Source of the DNA: a virus
DNA: 39,091 bases
Direction: 5' to 3' (one strand)
IMG/VR virus record: IMGVR_UViG_3300032163_000886
Span: 1-39,091 of that record
Notes under the pieces: generated by a model
What the model saw: the letters and a program-made list of their open reading frames with translations, nothing else
Databases searched by the model: none
What the model was told of the DNA's origin: nothing
Translations under genes and position numbers: made by a program
Part shown: positions 16,806 to 24,367 of the stretch, one piece after another
Layout of the letters: each line of letters begins with the position of its first letter
Position numbering within the stretch: position 1 is the stretch's first letter

Positions 16806-18058
16806 AACTTGTGCTCTCCGTCTTTATCTAGAATATAGGGGTAAGGCATAATAAATAATAACCTGCCGCCAGCCTGGATGTACTCTTGTTCACGAGCTAC
16901 AATCTCATCCTTGAAGTTCCAGGGAATCACAAACATTACATCAGGCTTCATGGCTCGAGCTTTCTCTTCTGAAATAAGTTTTATGCCCGTACCCAAAGTT
17001 TGTAAACCAACTTTGAATGGATTACGTTCTGAAATATAGGGCATCAGTTCTTTGCCAATGCCGCAGATTTGGAGTAGTACGTTGCCCTTCGTGGAAGCAC
17101 CCAGACCAATTACTAGCCCTTTCTGGCTGGCTACGTAAGCTTCAACTTTGGCGGCACTATCTTCAATCATATCGGCAAATTCTTTGTAAGTTTCGACCTG
17201 GTCAAGTCCTATGCCAATTGGTTTTTGAATTTCCTGATTCATGAATTTACCTAAATCACCATAGTCTTTATCTTCGATTTCTCGCTCTTTATGTACCACA
17301 ATAACCCGTAAGCTACCGCCGTTAACAGCATTAGTAGAGGCATCTATAATCTTCATACCATTCCGCTCCATAAGCTCAGATAAGCTGTGAAAAGAATAGT
17401 ATTCTAGATGCTCATGACAGATGTCGTAGAAATTCATATCTTTTATGGTGTCATAAAGATAACTAACTTGGATAATCGCTACACCATCATGGGTTAATAG
17501 AGTTTTGATTTCCTGAACAGCTCTATTCGGGTCGTCCAGGTCATAAAACATAGCGGTGGCAGTAATGATTTTATACAATTTATGTAACTTGGTAGAAGGA
17601 AAATAGTCTTCAATTATAGTGGTATTTTCGTCAAAATCGATAGCTGAACGGTCTATGTTCTCGGCAGGGTCTATTCCAACTTTATTTATAGTAACTGGAT
17701 AAAAAGTAAGCATTAACCCGTCATTACAACCGATGTCTAACACATTATCACCAGGGTTCAATTTGACTCTTGAACAAGCATCACGAACCACGTCACGCAA
17801 GTCACGATTCATGGTAGCCGATACATTGGACCGATAAAAATAATTCTTATAAAGCAGTTCGGGATTGACAGTTTCTTTTAACTGCACAAGTTTACAAAAA
17901 TTGCAAAGTAATAAAGTCAATGGTACCTTAATCTCTTGTTCAGGTTGCTGTTTTACAAAGGTAGAAGCTATATACTGAGGTTCAAAATGTACCACTTCTT
18001 CTAGGTCTGCAGACCCACACAAGCGACAATGAGTTATGTTAGTATAATTACTTTTCAT
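16802..18058 (-). CDS. Sugar C-methyltransferase (zinc N-domain, SAM core, C-terminal domain)
   Basis: A 418-residue, three-domain enzyme from ATG 18058, preceded by GGCAGGAGATTAAGA. An N-terminal zinc site has Cys11, Cys14, Cys52 and Cys55 (CRLCG, LLCNFCKL). The SAM core follows with NVLDIGCNDG (residues 105-114). Then come NGGSLRVIVVHKE (about residues 253-265) and the C-terminal domain VIGLGASTKGNVLLQICGIG, the pattern of NDP-keto-sugar C-methyltransferases (TylCIII/NovU/EvaC type). Such enzymes add a methyl to C-3 or C-5 of keto-deoxysugars, fitting the DegT and reductase neighbours. This would give a branched-chain sugar. Confidence 0.85.
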   Translation of the reverse strand: MKSNYTNITHCRLCGSADLEEVVHFEPQYIASTFVKQQPEQEIKVPLTLLLCNFCKLVQLKETVNPELLYKNYFYRSNVSATMNRDLRDVVRDACSRVKLNPGDNVLDIGCNDGLMLTFYPVTINKVGIDPAENIDRSAIDFDENTTIIEDYFPSTKLHKLYKIITATAMFYDLDDPNRAVQEIKTLLTHDGVAIIQVSYLYDTIKDMNFYDICHEHLEYYSFHSLSELMERNGMKIIDASTNAVNGGSLRVIVVHKEREIEDKDYGDLGKFMNQEIQKPIGIGLDQVETYKEFADMIEDSAAKVEAYVASQKGLVIGLGASTKGNVLLQICGIGKELMPYISERNPFKVGLQTLGTGIKLISEEKARAMKPDVMFVIPWNFKDEIVAREQEYIQAGGRLLFIMPYPYILDKDGEHKL

Positions 18059-18776
18059 TCTTAATCTCCTGCCATTTATTACCATCTTTTGCCATGTCAG
18101 CTATGTGGATGTCGGGATGTTCGTCCCACATAGTGTAGCGCGTCCCAGCCGTAATGTGGGTAATTAACGACTTATTAGTTACTACTAATCTGGCCCCTGC
18201 CTTATCCAAGCGGTCAAAAAAAGCAGCTTCCCCGTATTCGTTAAATAATCTATCATCCCAGCCACCCGACCTATCAAATATTTCACGAGTCATCATAATG
18301 CAGCCAGCCTCTCTGCCACCTTTACCCATAGCTTCTTCATGAGTAGCTTTGTAAGAGTCTTTAATCCATTCTCTCGTATTAGGAAACTGGTCTGGCCAAA
18401 CTACATCACCCAAGTTATTGTCTAGGTAATAGGCCATACCCTCCAACCAACCCTCGTGCACAAATACATCAGGCTGGATAAAGCACAAATATTTGCCTTT
18501 AGCCATTTTTGCGCCTTCATTAAGCGATTTATAATATCCATGGTCTTTTTGGTTAACCTTAATTTTCATGTCGTCAAGCCGTAACGCAAAATAGTCATCA
18601 CGCAAACGGTGGTGTATTTTTACGCCATCTATTTCGGCTACGTTATCAACTAGAATAATTTCGTAAGGTTCATCTGTAAAACGACGAATATTAGCTAAAG
18701 AAGCCATCGTCATATGCCTAAGCGTTCGACTAAAATCAAATAAACAATAGATTATGCTAACTTTAGGTCTTTTCAT
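18048..18776 (-). CDS. GT2-type glycosyltransferase
   Basis: A 242-residue GT-A enzyme. KVSIIYCLFDFSRTLRHM (residues 5-22) is the donor-binding strand. EIILVDN (39-45) is the first acidic motif. QPDVFV (101-106) takes the place of the DXD motif. Residues about 150-205 contain the acceptor-side REAGCIMMTREIFDRSGGWD and HITAGT. It overlaps the C-methyltransferase by 11 nt and the upstream methyltransferase at ATGA. Sugar and acceptor unknown; presumed cytoplasmic. Confidence 0.83.
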   Translation of the reverse strand: MKRPKVSIIYCLFDFSRTLRHMTMASLANIRRFTDEPYEIILVDNVAEIDGVKIHHRLRDDYFALRLDDMKIKVNQKDHGYYKSLNEGAKMAKGKYLCFIQPDVFVHEGWLEGMAYYLDNNLGDVVWPDQFPNTREWIKDSYKATHEEAMGKGGREAGCIMMTREIFDRSGGWDDRLFNEYGEAAFFDRLDKAGARLVVTNKSLITHITAGTRYTMWDEHPDIHIADMAKDGNKWQEIKNEK

Positions 18777-19270
18777 AGATAAATTCTCGCCATGCTACAT
18801 TGCTGATTAGGAGAAAAATATACTTCCAGTTTGTGCTTCTTGGCAAACTCTTCGACGGCTCGAACTACTCCTGGCGAAGTCGCATCAGCATCATGAAATA
18901 ACATCACGCCTTTTTTAGCCATCTGCGGATACCAATTATCTATATCAGCCTTACAGCCCTCGTAAGTATGGTCGCCATCAATAAAAATAACATTGACTAA
19001 TTTATTATATTTAGCCACCGTACTATCTACCTGTAGAAAAGTTGTATCTGGAACCTTGGGGTCATCTCGCAAATCAACCCCAACTACTATCACGCCCTTC
19101 TTGGCTACCATCCGCGCTATCGATAAAGACTTACCTTTGTCTACCCCTACCTCTAAGTAAACCTGACCAGCTTTAAGCTTTTGAATCTCAGGAACACATA
19201 CTTCCATATCAAATGTAGAAAAAGCACCAAGATTAGCTTTTAAATCCAAAGCCCCATAATCAACCTTCAT
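18773..19270 (-). CDS. SAM-dependent methyltransferase (CmcI/Methyltransf_24-like)
   Basis: A 165-residue class I methyltransferase from ATG 19270; a frame 22 residues longer exists but lies deeper inside the upstream gene. The SAM loop is VYLEVGVDKGKS (residues 37-48), followed by VVGVDLRDDPKVP and VIFIDGDHTYEG with the metal-binding Asp/His. It closes with VMLFHDADATSPGVV. It resembles the enzyme at 14298-14852 along its whole length, suggesting a duplication or two sequential O-methylations. It sits between two GT2 genes. Confidence 0.82.
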   Translation of the reverse strand: MKVDYGALDLKANLGAFSTFDMEVCVPEIQKLKAGQVYLEVGVDKGKSLSIARMVAKKGVIVVGVDLRDDPKVPDTTFLQVDSTVAKYNKLVNVIFIDGDHTYEGCKADIDNWYPQMAKKGVMLFHDADATSPGVVRAVEEFAKKHKLEVYFSPNQQCSMARIYL

Positions 19271-20072
19271 ACTGCCTCTGTTCGTATTTAATTTTGCTTT
19301 CGTCAGTTGGAACCATATCTTTATTGCGCCAAACATCTGAGCCTAATTCGTCTCGGTCAAAACCAAATTTGTCATGAAAAAACTGTAAGTTGTTTTGGTA
19401 GAAATCCTGGTGAGTACCATCGAACGTACCGCTCTTATTAGAAAAGTGATACACTAATACATCTCGCAAGCGCATCGGCGTAACACCAGCTAAGTTGATA
19501 CGAGTCTGTAAGTCAGTGTCGCTGTTACTCCCCCACGGGTCATAGGCCGTATCGTAGCCTCCTAGTAGTTGCCATAAATCTCTTTTAACGAAAAACGGCA
19601 AATTAAAACCAGGTTCATCATTTGGTAGGTCGTCGGTTTTACGTTTAATAAAGCCATCAATCATCTCTTTGTTAAATTCTTTAAGCGTATAACCCGCGGC
19701 AAATTTCAGAAACGGCTCAGCGCTGCCTGGATTATTGGTTGGCTCAACTAAGTTTGGCGAAAACACTGGATAGTCAAAACGCAGGTTTTTATCCCAGCCT
19801 GGCGCATAGTACATATCATCATTTGACACCAAAATGTAATCGCTGCTAGAAACTTGAACACCTATATTAGTAGCCACGCATTGTCCTTGGCCGCTAGTAT
19901 GCATTCGTTTACTAATGCCAGAAATATTAAGAGGTACGGGCGTTGGCACACCATTAGTAACGACTACAATTTCTCCGTCAAAGCCAGATTCGCGAAGACT
20001 TTCCACGCAAAGTTTTAAATAACCTACAGTTTTTTCATTCGCCAAACTCGGTATCACAACTGAATATTTCAT
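19260..20072 (-). CDS. GT2-type glycosyltransferase
   Basis: A 270-residue GT-A transferase. YSVVIPSLANEKTVGYLKLC (residues 3-22) and EIVVVTNGVP (34-43) lead to the NDD metal motif at residues 84-86 (LVSNDDMYYAPGW). The acceptor face contains GGYDTAYDPWGSNSDTDLQT (about residues 187-206), typical of GT2 enzymes with an ED/SD general-base segment. The start joins the upstream stop as TAATG. Its ATG-proximal sequence has no strong ribosome site, indicating coupling. Substrate unknown. Confidence 0.85.
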   Translation of the reverse strand: MKYSVVIPSLANEKTVGYLKLCVESLRESGFDGEIVVVTNGVPTPVPLNISGISKRMHTSGQGQCVATNIGVQVSSSDYILVSNDDMYYAPGWDKNLRFDYPVFSPNLVEPTNNPGSAEPFLKFAAGYTLKEFNKEMIDGFIKRKTDDLPNDEPGFNLPFFVKRDLWQLLGGYDTAYDPWGSNSDTDLQTRINLAGVTPMRLRDVLVYHFSNKSGTFDGTHQDFYQNNLQFFHDKFGFDRDELGSDVWRNKDMVPTDESKIKYEQRQYEG

Positions 20073-20602
20073 TATAGTTCCAGCTTTAATTTTACTAATA
20101 CGCCTAGTCCCTCAAAAGCCTGTCTTAATTGCGAGGAGGTGGCATTGTCTTCGTCGGTAAGTAAGCGATGGTGAAATTCTATATCGAGTAAATCTAGCTT
20201 TTGGGCAGTTTTATCTTCTAGCATTTTACGCATAACAGGGTACTCGGCTCCTTCGATATCCATTGAAACACATATCGTAGCATCTTTCGGTAACTCTGCT
20301 ATAAACTTGGAGAAATCCATTGTCGGTACTGTAATCTTCCTGTCCACCGAATCACGAATACCGTCTATATGGGAAGCGTCATTACGATTTTCCAGCCTGA
20401 ATTCTATCTCGCCATCATCTGTCCAGACTGCTTTTTTAATCCACTCTACCTTGAAAGGAAAACGCTTTAACGATTCTTCGACATCAAGTTCAGTATTAGG
20501 CTCAAAGGCATAAACTTCCCAAGTATCATCTAGAAAAGGGGCATAATATTCTAATGCCTTACCGATGTAGTGGCCACAATCCAGGAAATATTTGTTTTTC
20601 AT
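20072..20602 (-). CDS. FkbM-family methyltransferase
   Basis: A 176-residue enzyme with FkbM hallmarks: YFLDCGHYIGKALEYY (residues 5-20) as the SAM loop, VYAFEPNTELD (31-41), KAVWTDDGEIEFRL (57-70), and VSMDIEGAEYPVMRKML (about residues 112-128), the conserved D-IEGaE signature. FkbM enzymes O-methylate sugars and polyketides. It overlaps the deacetylase-like gene by 4 nt at TATGA and is preceded by GTGAGG, a ribosome site. One of five methyltransferases in this cassette. Confidence 0.87.
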   Translation of the reverse strand: MKNKYFLDCGHYIGKALEYYAPFLDDTWEVYAFEPNTELDVEESLKRFPFKVEWIKKAVWTDDGEIEFRLENRNDASHIDGIRDSVDRKITVPTMDFSKFIAELPKDATICVSMDIEGAEYPVMRKMLEDKTAQKLDLLDIEFHHRLLTDEDNATSSQLRQAFEGLGVLVKLKLEL

Positions 20603-21165
20603 AAAACCTCACTGACAAACCTAAAGTCCGTCTCATCTTTAATTCTATCCATAATGTATTCAAACTGTTCATAAACCCCATTGCCCATACAACTCCAGCA
20701 ATGGTGGTGCATAGAGTTCTCCCCTATCTTATATACAGATAAATCTTTAGGACGGCGCTCATCATTATAGGCTTGGTCTGCTACCCACCAATCGTTGTCG
20801 TAAAGCCATTTGAGAACCTCGTCAGAAATCTGCCAACCTGGAGCTTTAAATCCTTTAACAAAATAATCTTCAATCATGTCGTAGAAAAACTCCATTTGCT
20901 CTTCAAATTGCTCATAAGTCATTTTTTCGCACTCGTAATTACTAGAGTGGTAAAAACCGTGCACGGCTAATTCAACCCAGTCTTTATTGTCGCGCGACCA
21001 AGTTAGCATCTCATGAGTCATTTCCCCAGGGATAGCAAATAAAGTGACCTTAAAAGCTGGATTTGCCTCGTGTAAAGCATTGAGCACATCTCGGCAATCA
21101 TGGCTCTGGCACATATCAGAAATTTCATGGTTGCACCCGAAATCATCGCTATCGAAGACTATCAT
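20599..21165 (-). CDS. NodB-like polysaccharide deacetylase
   Basis: A 188-residue NodB-fold protein. DSDDFG (residues 5-10) is the first motif with the catalytic/metal Asp pair. HGFYH (residues 69-73) is the zinc HxxxH motif. FKAPGWQ (106-112) stands for the RxPY/W motif. It is shorter than many deacetylases but holds the main catalytic elements. It would remove N-acetyl groups from a hexosamine; the substrate is unknown. It starts at 21165, right after the one clear gap in the cassette (21166-21199). Confidence 0.8.
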   Translation of the reverse strand: MIVFDSDDFGCNHEISDMCQSHDCRDVLNALHEANPAFKVTLFAIPGEMTHEMLTWSRDNKDWVELAVHGFYHSSNYECEKMTYEQFEEQMEFFYDMIEDYFVKGFKAPGWQISDEVLKWLYDNDWWVADQAYNDERRPKDLSVYKIGENSMHHHCWSCMGNGVYEQFEYIMDRIKDETDFRFVSEVL

Positions 21166-21199
21166 TTCATACCTACAATATAACCAATGATTAAATGGT

Positions 21200-21838
21200 T
21201 CATACGGCTTCCTTTGTTATAATGTAGATATCGTGCTTAGCGCCTTTACGGGGAATTTCATCATGCAACCAGCTCACGCCTAGCGAATCTAGAAACTTCT
21301 CCCACTTAGGTTGAGAGTACCAAGCACCCCAACCGTCTTTATCGTTTTCAGCTGGATTAATATTAATGTGGTCATCGTTCTCGGTTAAATGCCAAAAAGT
21401 AACTATTACACGCTTCTTAGCGACACGCAGAGCCTCTTTAACTGGTCCTTCGTAACCATTTGTGTGTTCAAGTACGTCTTGATATAAAACAACGTCCCAG
21501 GAGTCATCTGGCTCGTTCGGGTGTCTAACATCGCCCACGGCATAGAACTCATTCTCCGAATCAGGCTCTTCGGTCTTCTTATCGGCATGGCGCGCGCGCG
21601 CTACGCGTACGAAGCGTTCTGAGTAATCTAGCCCTTTATAGGCTGCTATAGCTGGACCAAACTGGAAAAAGTGGTCCAAATTCCAGCCAGGGCCGCAGCC
21701 AACATCTAAAACTGTTTCGCCATCATTAATTAACCCGCCAATAAAATGGCGTAGTGGCGAACCTGGACCTTCACCGTAAGACAGCATATAGGTTGCTGCA
21801 CCGTCATCATCACCCATAAGCTCATCCCAGTAATTCAT
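21200..21838 (-). CDS. SAM-dependent methyltransferase (Methyltransf_11/23-like)
   Basis: A 212-residue class I methyltransferase. Residues 43-50 (LDVGCGPG) form the SAM loop, with the GLDYSE acidic motif next, and VVLYQDVLEHTNGYEG (about residues 115-130) supplies motif IV. The N-terminus (MNYWDELMGDDDGAATYM) and the long insert around residues 150-175 with HININPAENDKDGW differ from the CmcI-like pair. It overlaps the preceding small Cys protein at ATGA. The TGA stop is followed by AACCATTT, a weak match to the late promoter element. Confidence 0.82.
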   Translation of the reverse strand: MNYWDELMGDDDGAATYMLSYGEGPGSPLRHFIGGLINDGETVLDVGCGPGWNLDHFFQFGPAIAAYKGLDYSERFVRVARARHADKKTEEPDSENEFYAVGDVRHPNEPDDSWDVVLYQDVLEHTNGYEGPVKEALRVAKKRVIVTFWHLTENDDHININPAENDKDGWGAWYSQPKWEKFLDSLGVSWLHDEIPRKGAKHDIYIITKEAV

Positions 21839-22050
21839 GATTTAATCCTTTTCATTTCGCGTCTGGTATTGCGCGCAGGACACGCTCCCGTTGGATAAGC
21901 GTCCACTCCTTGAGTAAATTCTACATGACAATGCATACAAATCATTGGCTGGGCCATAACTTTACGCATAGTATTATCGTATAATTTTTCTTCACCTATT
22001 TGTCGCTCTGGGCCATGTTTTGTAAATTGATGTGGCCAAAAATCACTCAT
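21835..22050 (-). CDS. Small Cys-rich protein, putative zinc-binding
   Basis: A 71-residue protein. CMHCH near residues 38-42 and CPARN at 57-61 could bind a metal, but only three Cys are present and His must help. The N-terminus is rich in charged residues (PHQFTKHGPERQIGEEKLYD) and the C-terminus is basic (TRREMKRIKS). It is coupled to both neighbours by ATGA overlaps. No family recognised. Perhaps a small regulator or partner of the adjacent methyltransferase. Confidence 0.55.
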   Translation of the reverse strand: MSDFWPHQFTKHGPERQIGEEKLYDNTMRKVMAQPMICMHCHVEFTQGVDAYPTGACPARNTRREMKRIKS

Positions 22051-22718
22051 ATCGACTCCCTACTAAATATTTGCCTTATGTCCCCAGTTTCTACCTTGAT
22101 GTCGGTAATACCGTTGACGTAGCCTTCGGTAGTCACATAGGTAGAATTAGGGTTAATGTATACACGATTCCCTGTGCCAAGCGTATCTTTACCACGACCC
22201 ATTCCTTGCCGCCAGAAACCCAAAGATAATTGGGTCGAAAAAGCTACCAGATTTTCCATATAATCCTGTGGTAATTCCACGGAATCAAGTAATTTAGTTA
22301 GCATTTTAGCTCGCATAATTGAACCTGGTATATAGGCCACCTCTACAGGATAAGGTACTTTAGATTTCTTATCATAATTAGGCACAATGCCATCACTATA
22401 ATCGTTGTTAATTGAATAACCAAAAAATCTATTGGCCCAATTATTGACACAAGTCGAAGATGACATCACCGCCATTTTTTTAAACATCGGGTCTTTTTTA
22501 AATAAACCTAGTTGAGAAATGAAATAACCTGAACCGACCAGGCAATCAGCCTCTACAAAACAAACATAAATGTTTTTAATCTTTGGCAAATAATCAAACC
22601 AATCCTCAGAAACTATCAATTCAGCTCCAGGGATATCCTTTAATTCACGCCATAAATTTTCATAAGTAAGTTGCACCACCCTGTCCTCACCATCATTTTT
22701 TATGATAACGCTTAACAT
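22047..22718 (-). CDS. GT-A-like glycosyltransferase, short
   Basis: A 223-residue protein from ATG 22718, which follows GCAGGAGAAGACG; a 14-residue longer frame lies inside the upstream gene. GAELIVSEDWFD (residues 31-42) and CFVEADCLVG (53-62, with Glu56 and Asp58) resemble the DXD region of GT2 enzymes, but the GT-A core is compressed and the usual acceptor motif is not obvious. It probably still binds a nucleotide sugar. Alternatively it is a non-catalytic partner of the GT2 next to it. Function is inferred mainly from the neighbours. Confidence 0.6.
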   Translation of the reverse strand: MLSVIIKNDGEDRVVQLTYENLWRELKDIPGAELIVSEDWFDYLPKIKNIYVCFVEADCLVGSGYFISQLGLFKKDPMFKKMAVMSSSTCVNNWANRFFGYSINNDYSDGIVPNYDKKSKVPYPVEVAYIPGSIMRAKMLTKLLDSVELPQDYMENLVAFSTQLSLGFWRQGMGRGKDTLGTGNRVYINPNSTYVTTEGYVNGITDIKVETGDIRQIFSRESI

Positions 22719-23481
22719 CGTCTTCTCCTGCAAATAATAGTAATTCGTCTTTAAAATCACCTTGTGTTAAAGCTGGGTGGTCAATATCTCTATGGCCGCT
22801 CTCTTCAGGCTTCATAGTCTCTTCGTAACCCCAGCGGTCAGTTCCACCTATGCCGCGCGTACCAAACAAATGTAAACAACGAATCTGTACCGCAAAAGCC
22901 GTACCGTAACCAGCTTCTCGTAATTTTCCGCATATATATGTTTCTTCGGACCCGCGGCCAGGTGCGCCTCTATCCCATCCCCCGACCTTTTGCACAGCAT
23001 CGGTTCGCATAATCCTAAACGAACCGCCAGGGTGAGCAAAGTCTAGAATGTCGTCCCCTGCTTTATCAGAAAATTCAAATATTTCACCCGAGCCAATCAT
23101 TACTTGAGTGCGCATCGAAATGGCTGCATAAGTTTCATATTTAAACATAAGCTCAAGCATTCGCTCTAGCCAATCTTTATCTTCTTTAATCGGTGGCGGC
23201 AAACAGTCGTTATCGATACAAACAAAATATTTACTCTGAGTAGCATGGACCAACATGTACTGTCGAGCTTTTTCCAGGCCACCATTCTTATCCATAACCA
23301 TTAATTCGTCGATTAGCTTTTCTCGATGCAGTCCTTGAAGCATGATTTGGGTCGAAAGCTCTGAACTATTATCTAAAACTACCAATCGATAAGTACCTGA
23401 TTTGGTGTTGCGTTTAATGGTTCGAATAACTAATTCAGTCATTTTAGGCCGATTCCAAGATACTAGATGCAAATCAGTCAT
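22693..23481 (-). CDS. GT2-type glycosyltransferase
   Basis: A 262-residue enzyme from ATG 23481 (preceded by GGAGAAATTC). HLVSWNRPKMTELVIRTIKR (residues 5-24) is the GT-A donor strand with the Trp-Asn-Arg-Pro motif, VVLDNSSEL (34-42) is the first acidic element, and CIDNDCLPPP (88-97) carries the DXD-like Asp-Asn-Asp. FAHPGGSFRIMRTDAVQKVG and GGWDRGAPGRGSEETYICGK mark the acceptor side. An overlap of 8 nt with the next GT2 upstream suggests coupling. Substrate unknown. Confidence 0.85.
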   Translation of the reverse strand: MTDLHLVSWNRPKMTELVIRTIKRNTKSGTYRLVVLDNSSELSTQIMLQGLHREKLIDELMVMDKNGGLEKARQYMLVHATQSKYFVCIDNDCLPPPIKEDKDWLERMLELMFKYETYAAISMRTQVMIGSGEIFEFSDKAGDDILDFAHPGGSFRIMRTDAVQKVGGWDRGAPGRGSEETYICGKLREAGYGTAFAVQIRCLHLFGTRGIGGTDRWGYEETMKPEESGHRDIDHPALTQGDFKDELLLFAGEDDVKRYHKK

Positions 23482-24367
23482 GAATTTCTCCGAAATACTG
23501 ATAAATTTCTTCGCTGGCGCGTGGATACTGTACATAAAGTAGCACGTCTTTTTGTTGGTCATCGGGCAGCTCTGGTTCGGTTGGATGAAGCGGCTGTGAA
23601 AAATTATCTCTAGTCAATAAGTAAAATTGTAAATGATCGTCACCCCAGGGGTTGCCCAAACTTGTGCCGTGTCGATATTCGCCATCTTCAAATATGTTCT
23701 CTGGGTGCTCACCCCTATCTGGCTCGTTGGGCGAGAACCTCATAGGAAATTTAGAAGTAGCCGCGAACTGGTAAGGATTAACTTCGTCAGGAATTCTATA
23801 CTTCGGGTCGCTAGCCCATAGCTCACGCTTAAAGACGAACGAGCCACAACCTATACCGCCACTTCTGAACCATTCATGACCATTACCTTCCCTAAGTGGT
23901 CTAAACGTCTTCCTGATAACCGTGTGATGGTCAGGAAAATGAATAATAGAACCAAAATTAAATATTTTATACTCAGGAAAATCTTTACCGGCCTGGTCAA
24001 TCTCGCGTAAGTAGTGAGTTAAGTATTCGTCATCACTATCCATCCAGCAAATCCATTCACCTTTGGCGGCCTCCATCCCCCTATTGCGAGCAATAGCTCG
24101 GTTTTCATTTTCTTTGTGGATAACTTTAATACGCTTATCGGCTTTAGCGAATTTGTCCAAAATTCTTGGAGTCTCATCGGTACAGCCATCATCAACTAAA
24201 ATAAGTTCCCAGTCAGGAAATTGTTGGTTAATAATTGATTTAATGGCCCGCTGAACCTGTTTGGCGCGGTAGTGGCGTTGCTCTTCTGGTAGAGACTCAG
24301 GGTCGGTAGCTGAATAGACAGGTATAACTACACTAAATTTGGGTGTCGTTTTGCTGTGTGAGTCCAT
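23474..24367 (-). CDS. GT2 glycosyltransferase (classic inverting type)
   Basis: A 297-residue enzyme. FSVVIPVYSATD (residues 11-22), LILVDDGCTDETPRI (55-69), and the metal site DSDDEY (110-115) are textbook GT2 features. NRGMEAAKGEWICW (95-108) precedes the DXD. The Asp/Glu base is expected near residues 210-240 (PDRGEHPENIFEDGEYRHGT). The start ATG follows GGAGAAGGAAA. It overlaps the GT4 at 24333 by 35 nt. This is a good candidate for the first or second sugar transfer of the cassette. Confidence 0.9.
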   Translation of the reverse strand: MDSHSKTTPKFSVVIPVYSATDPESLPEEQRHYRAKQVQRAIKSIINQQFPDWELILVDDGCTDETPRILDKFAKADKRIKVIHKENENRAIARNRGMEAAKGEWICWMDSDDEYLTHYLREIDQAGKDFPEYKIFNFGSIIHFPDHHTVIRKTFRPLREGNGHEWFRSGGIGCGSFVFKRELWASDPKYRIPDEVNPYQFAATSKFPMRFSPNEPDRGEHPENIFEDGEYRHGTSLGNPWGDDHLQFYLLTRDNFSQPLHPTEPELPDDQQKDVLLYVQYPRASEEIYQYFGEIHD

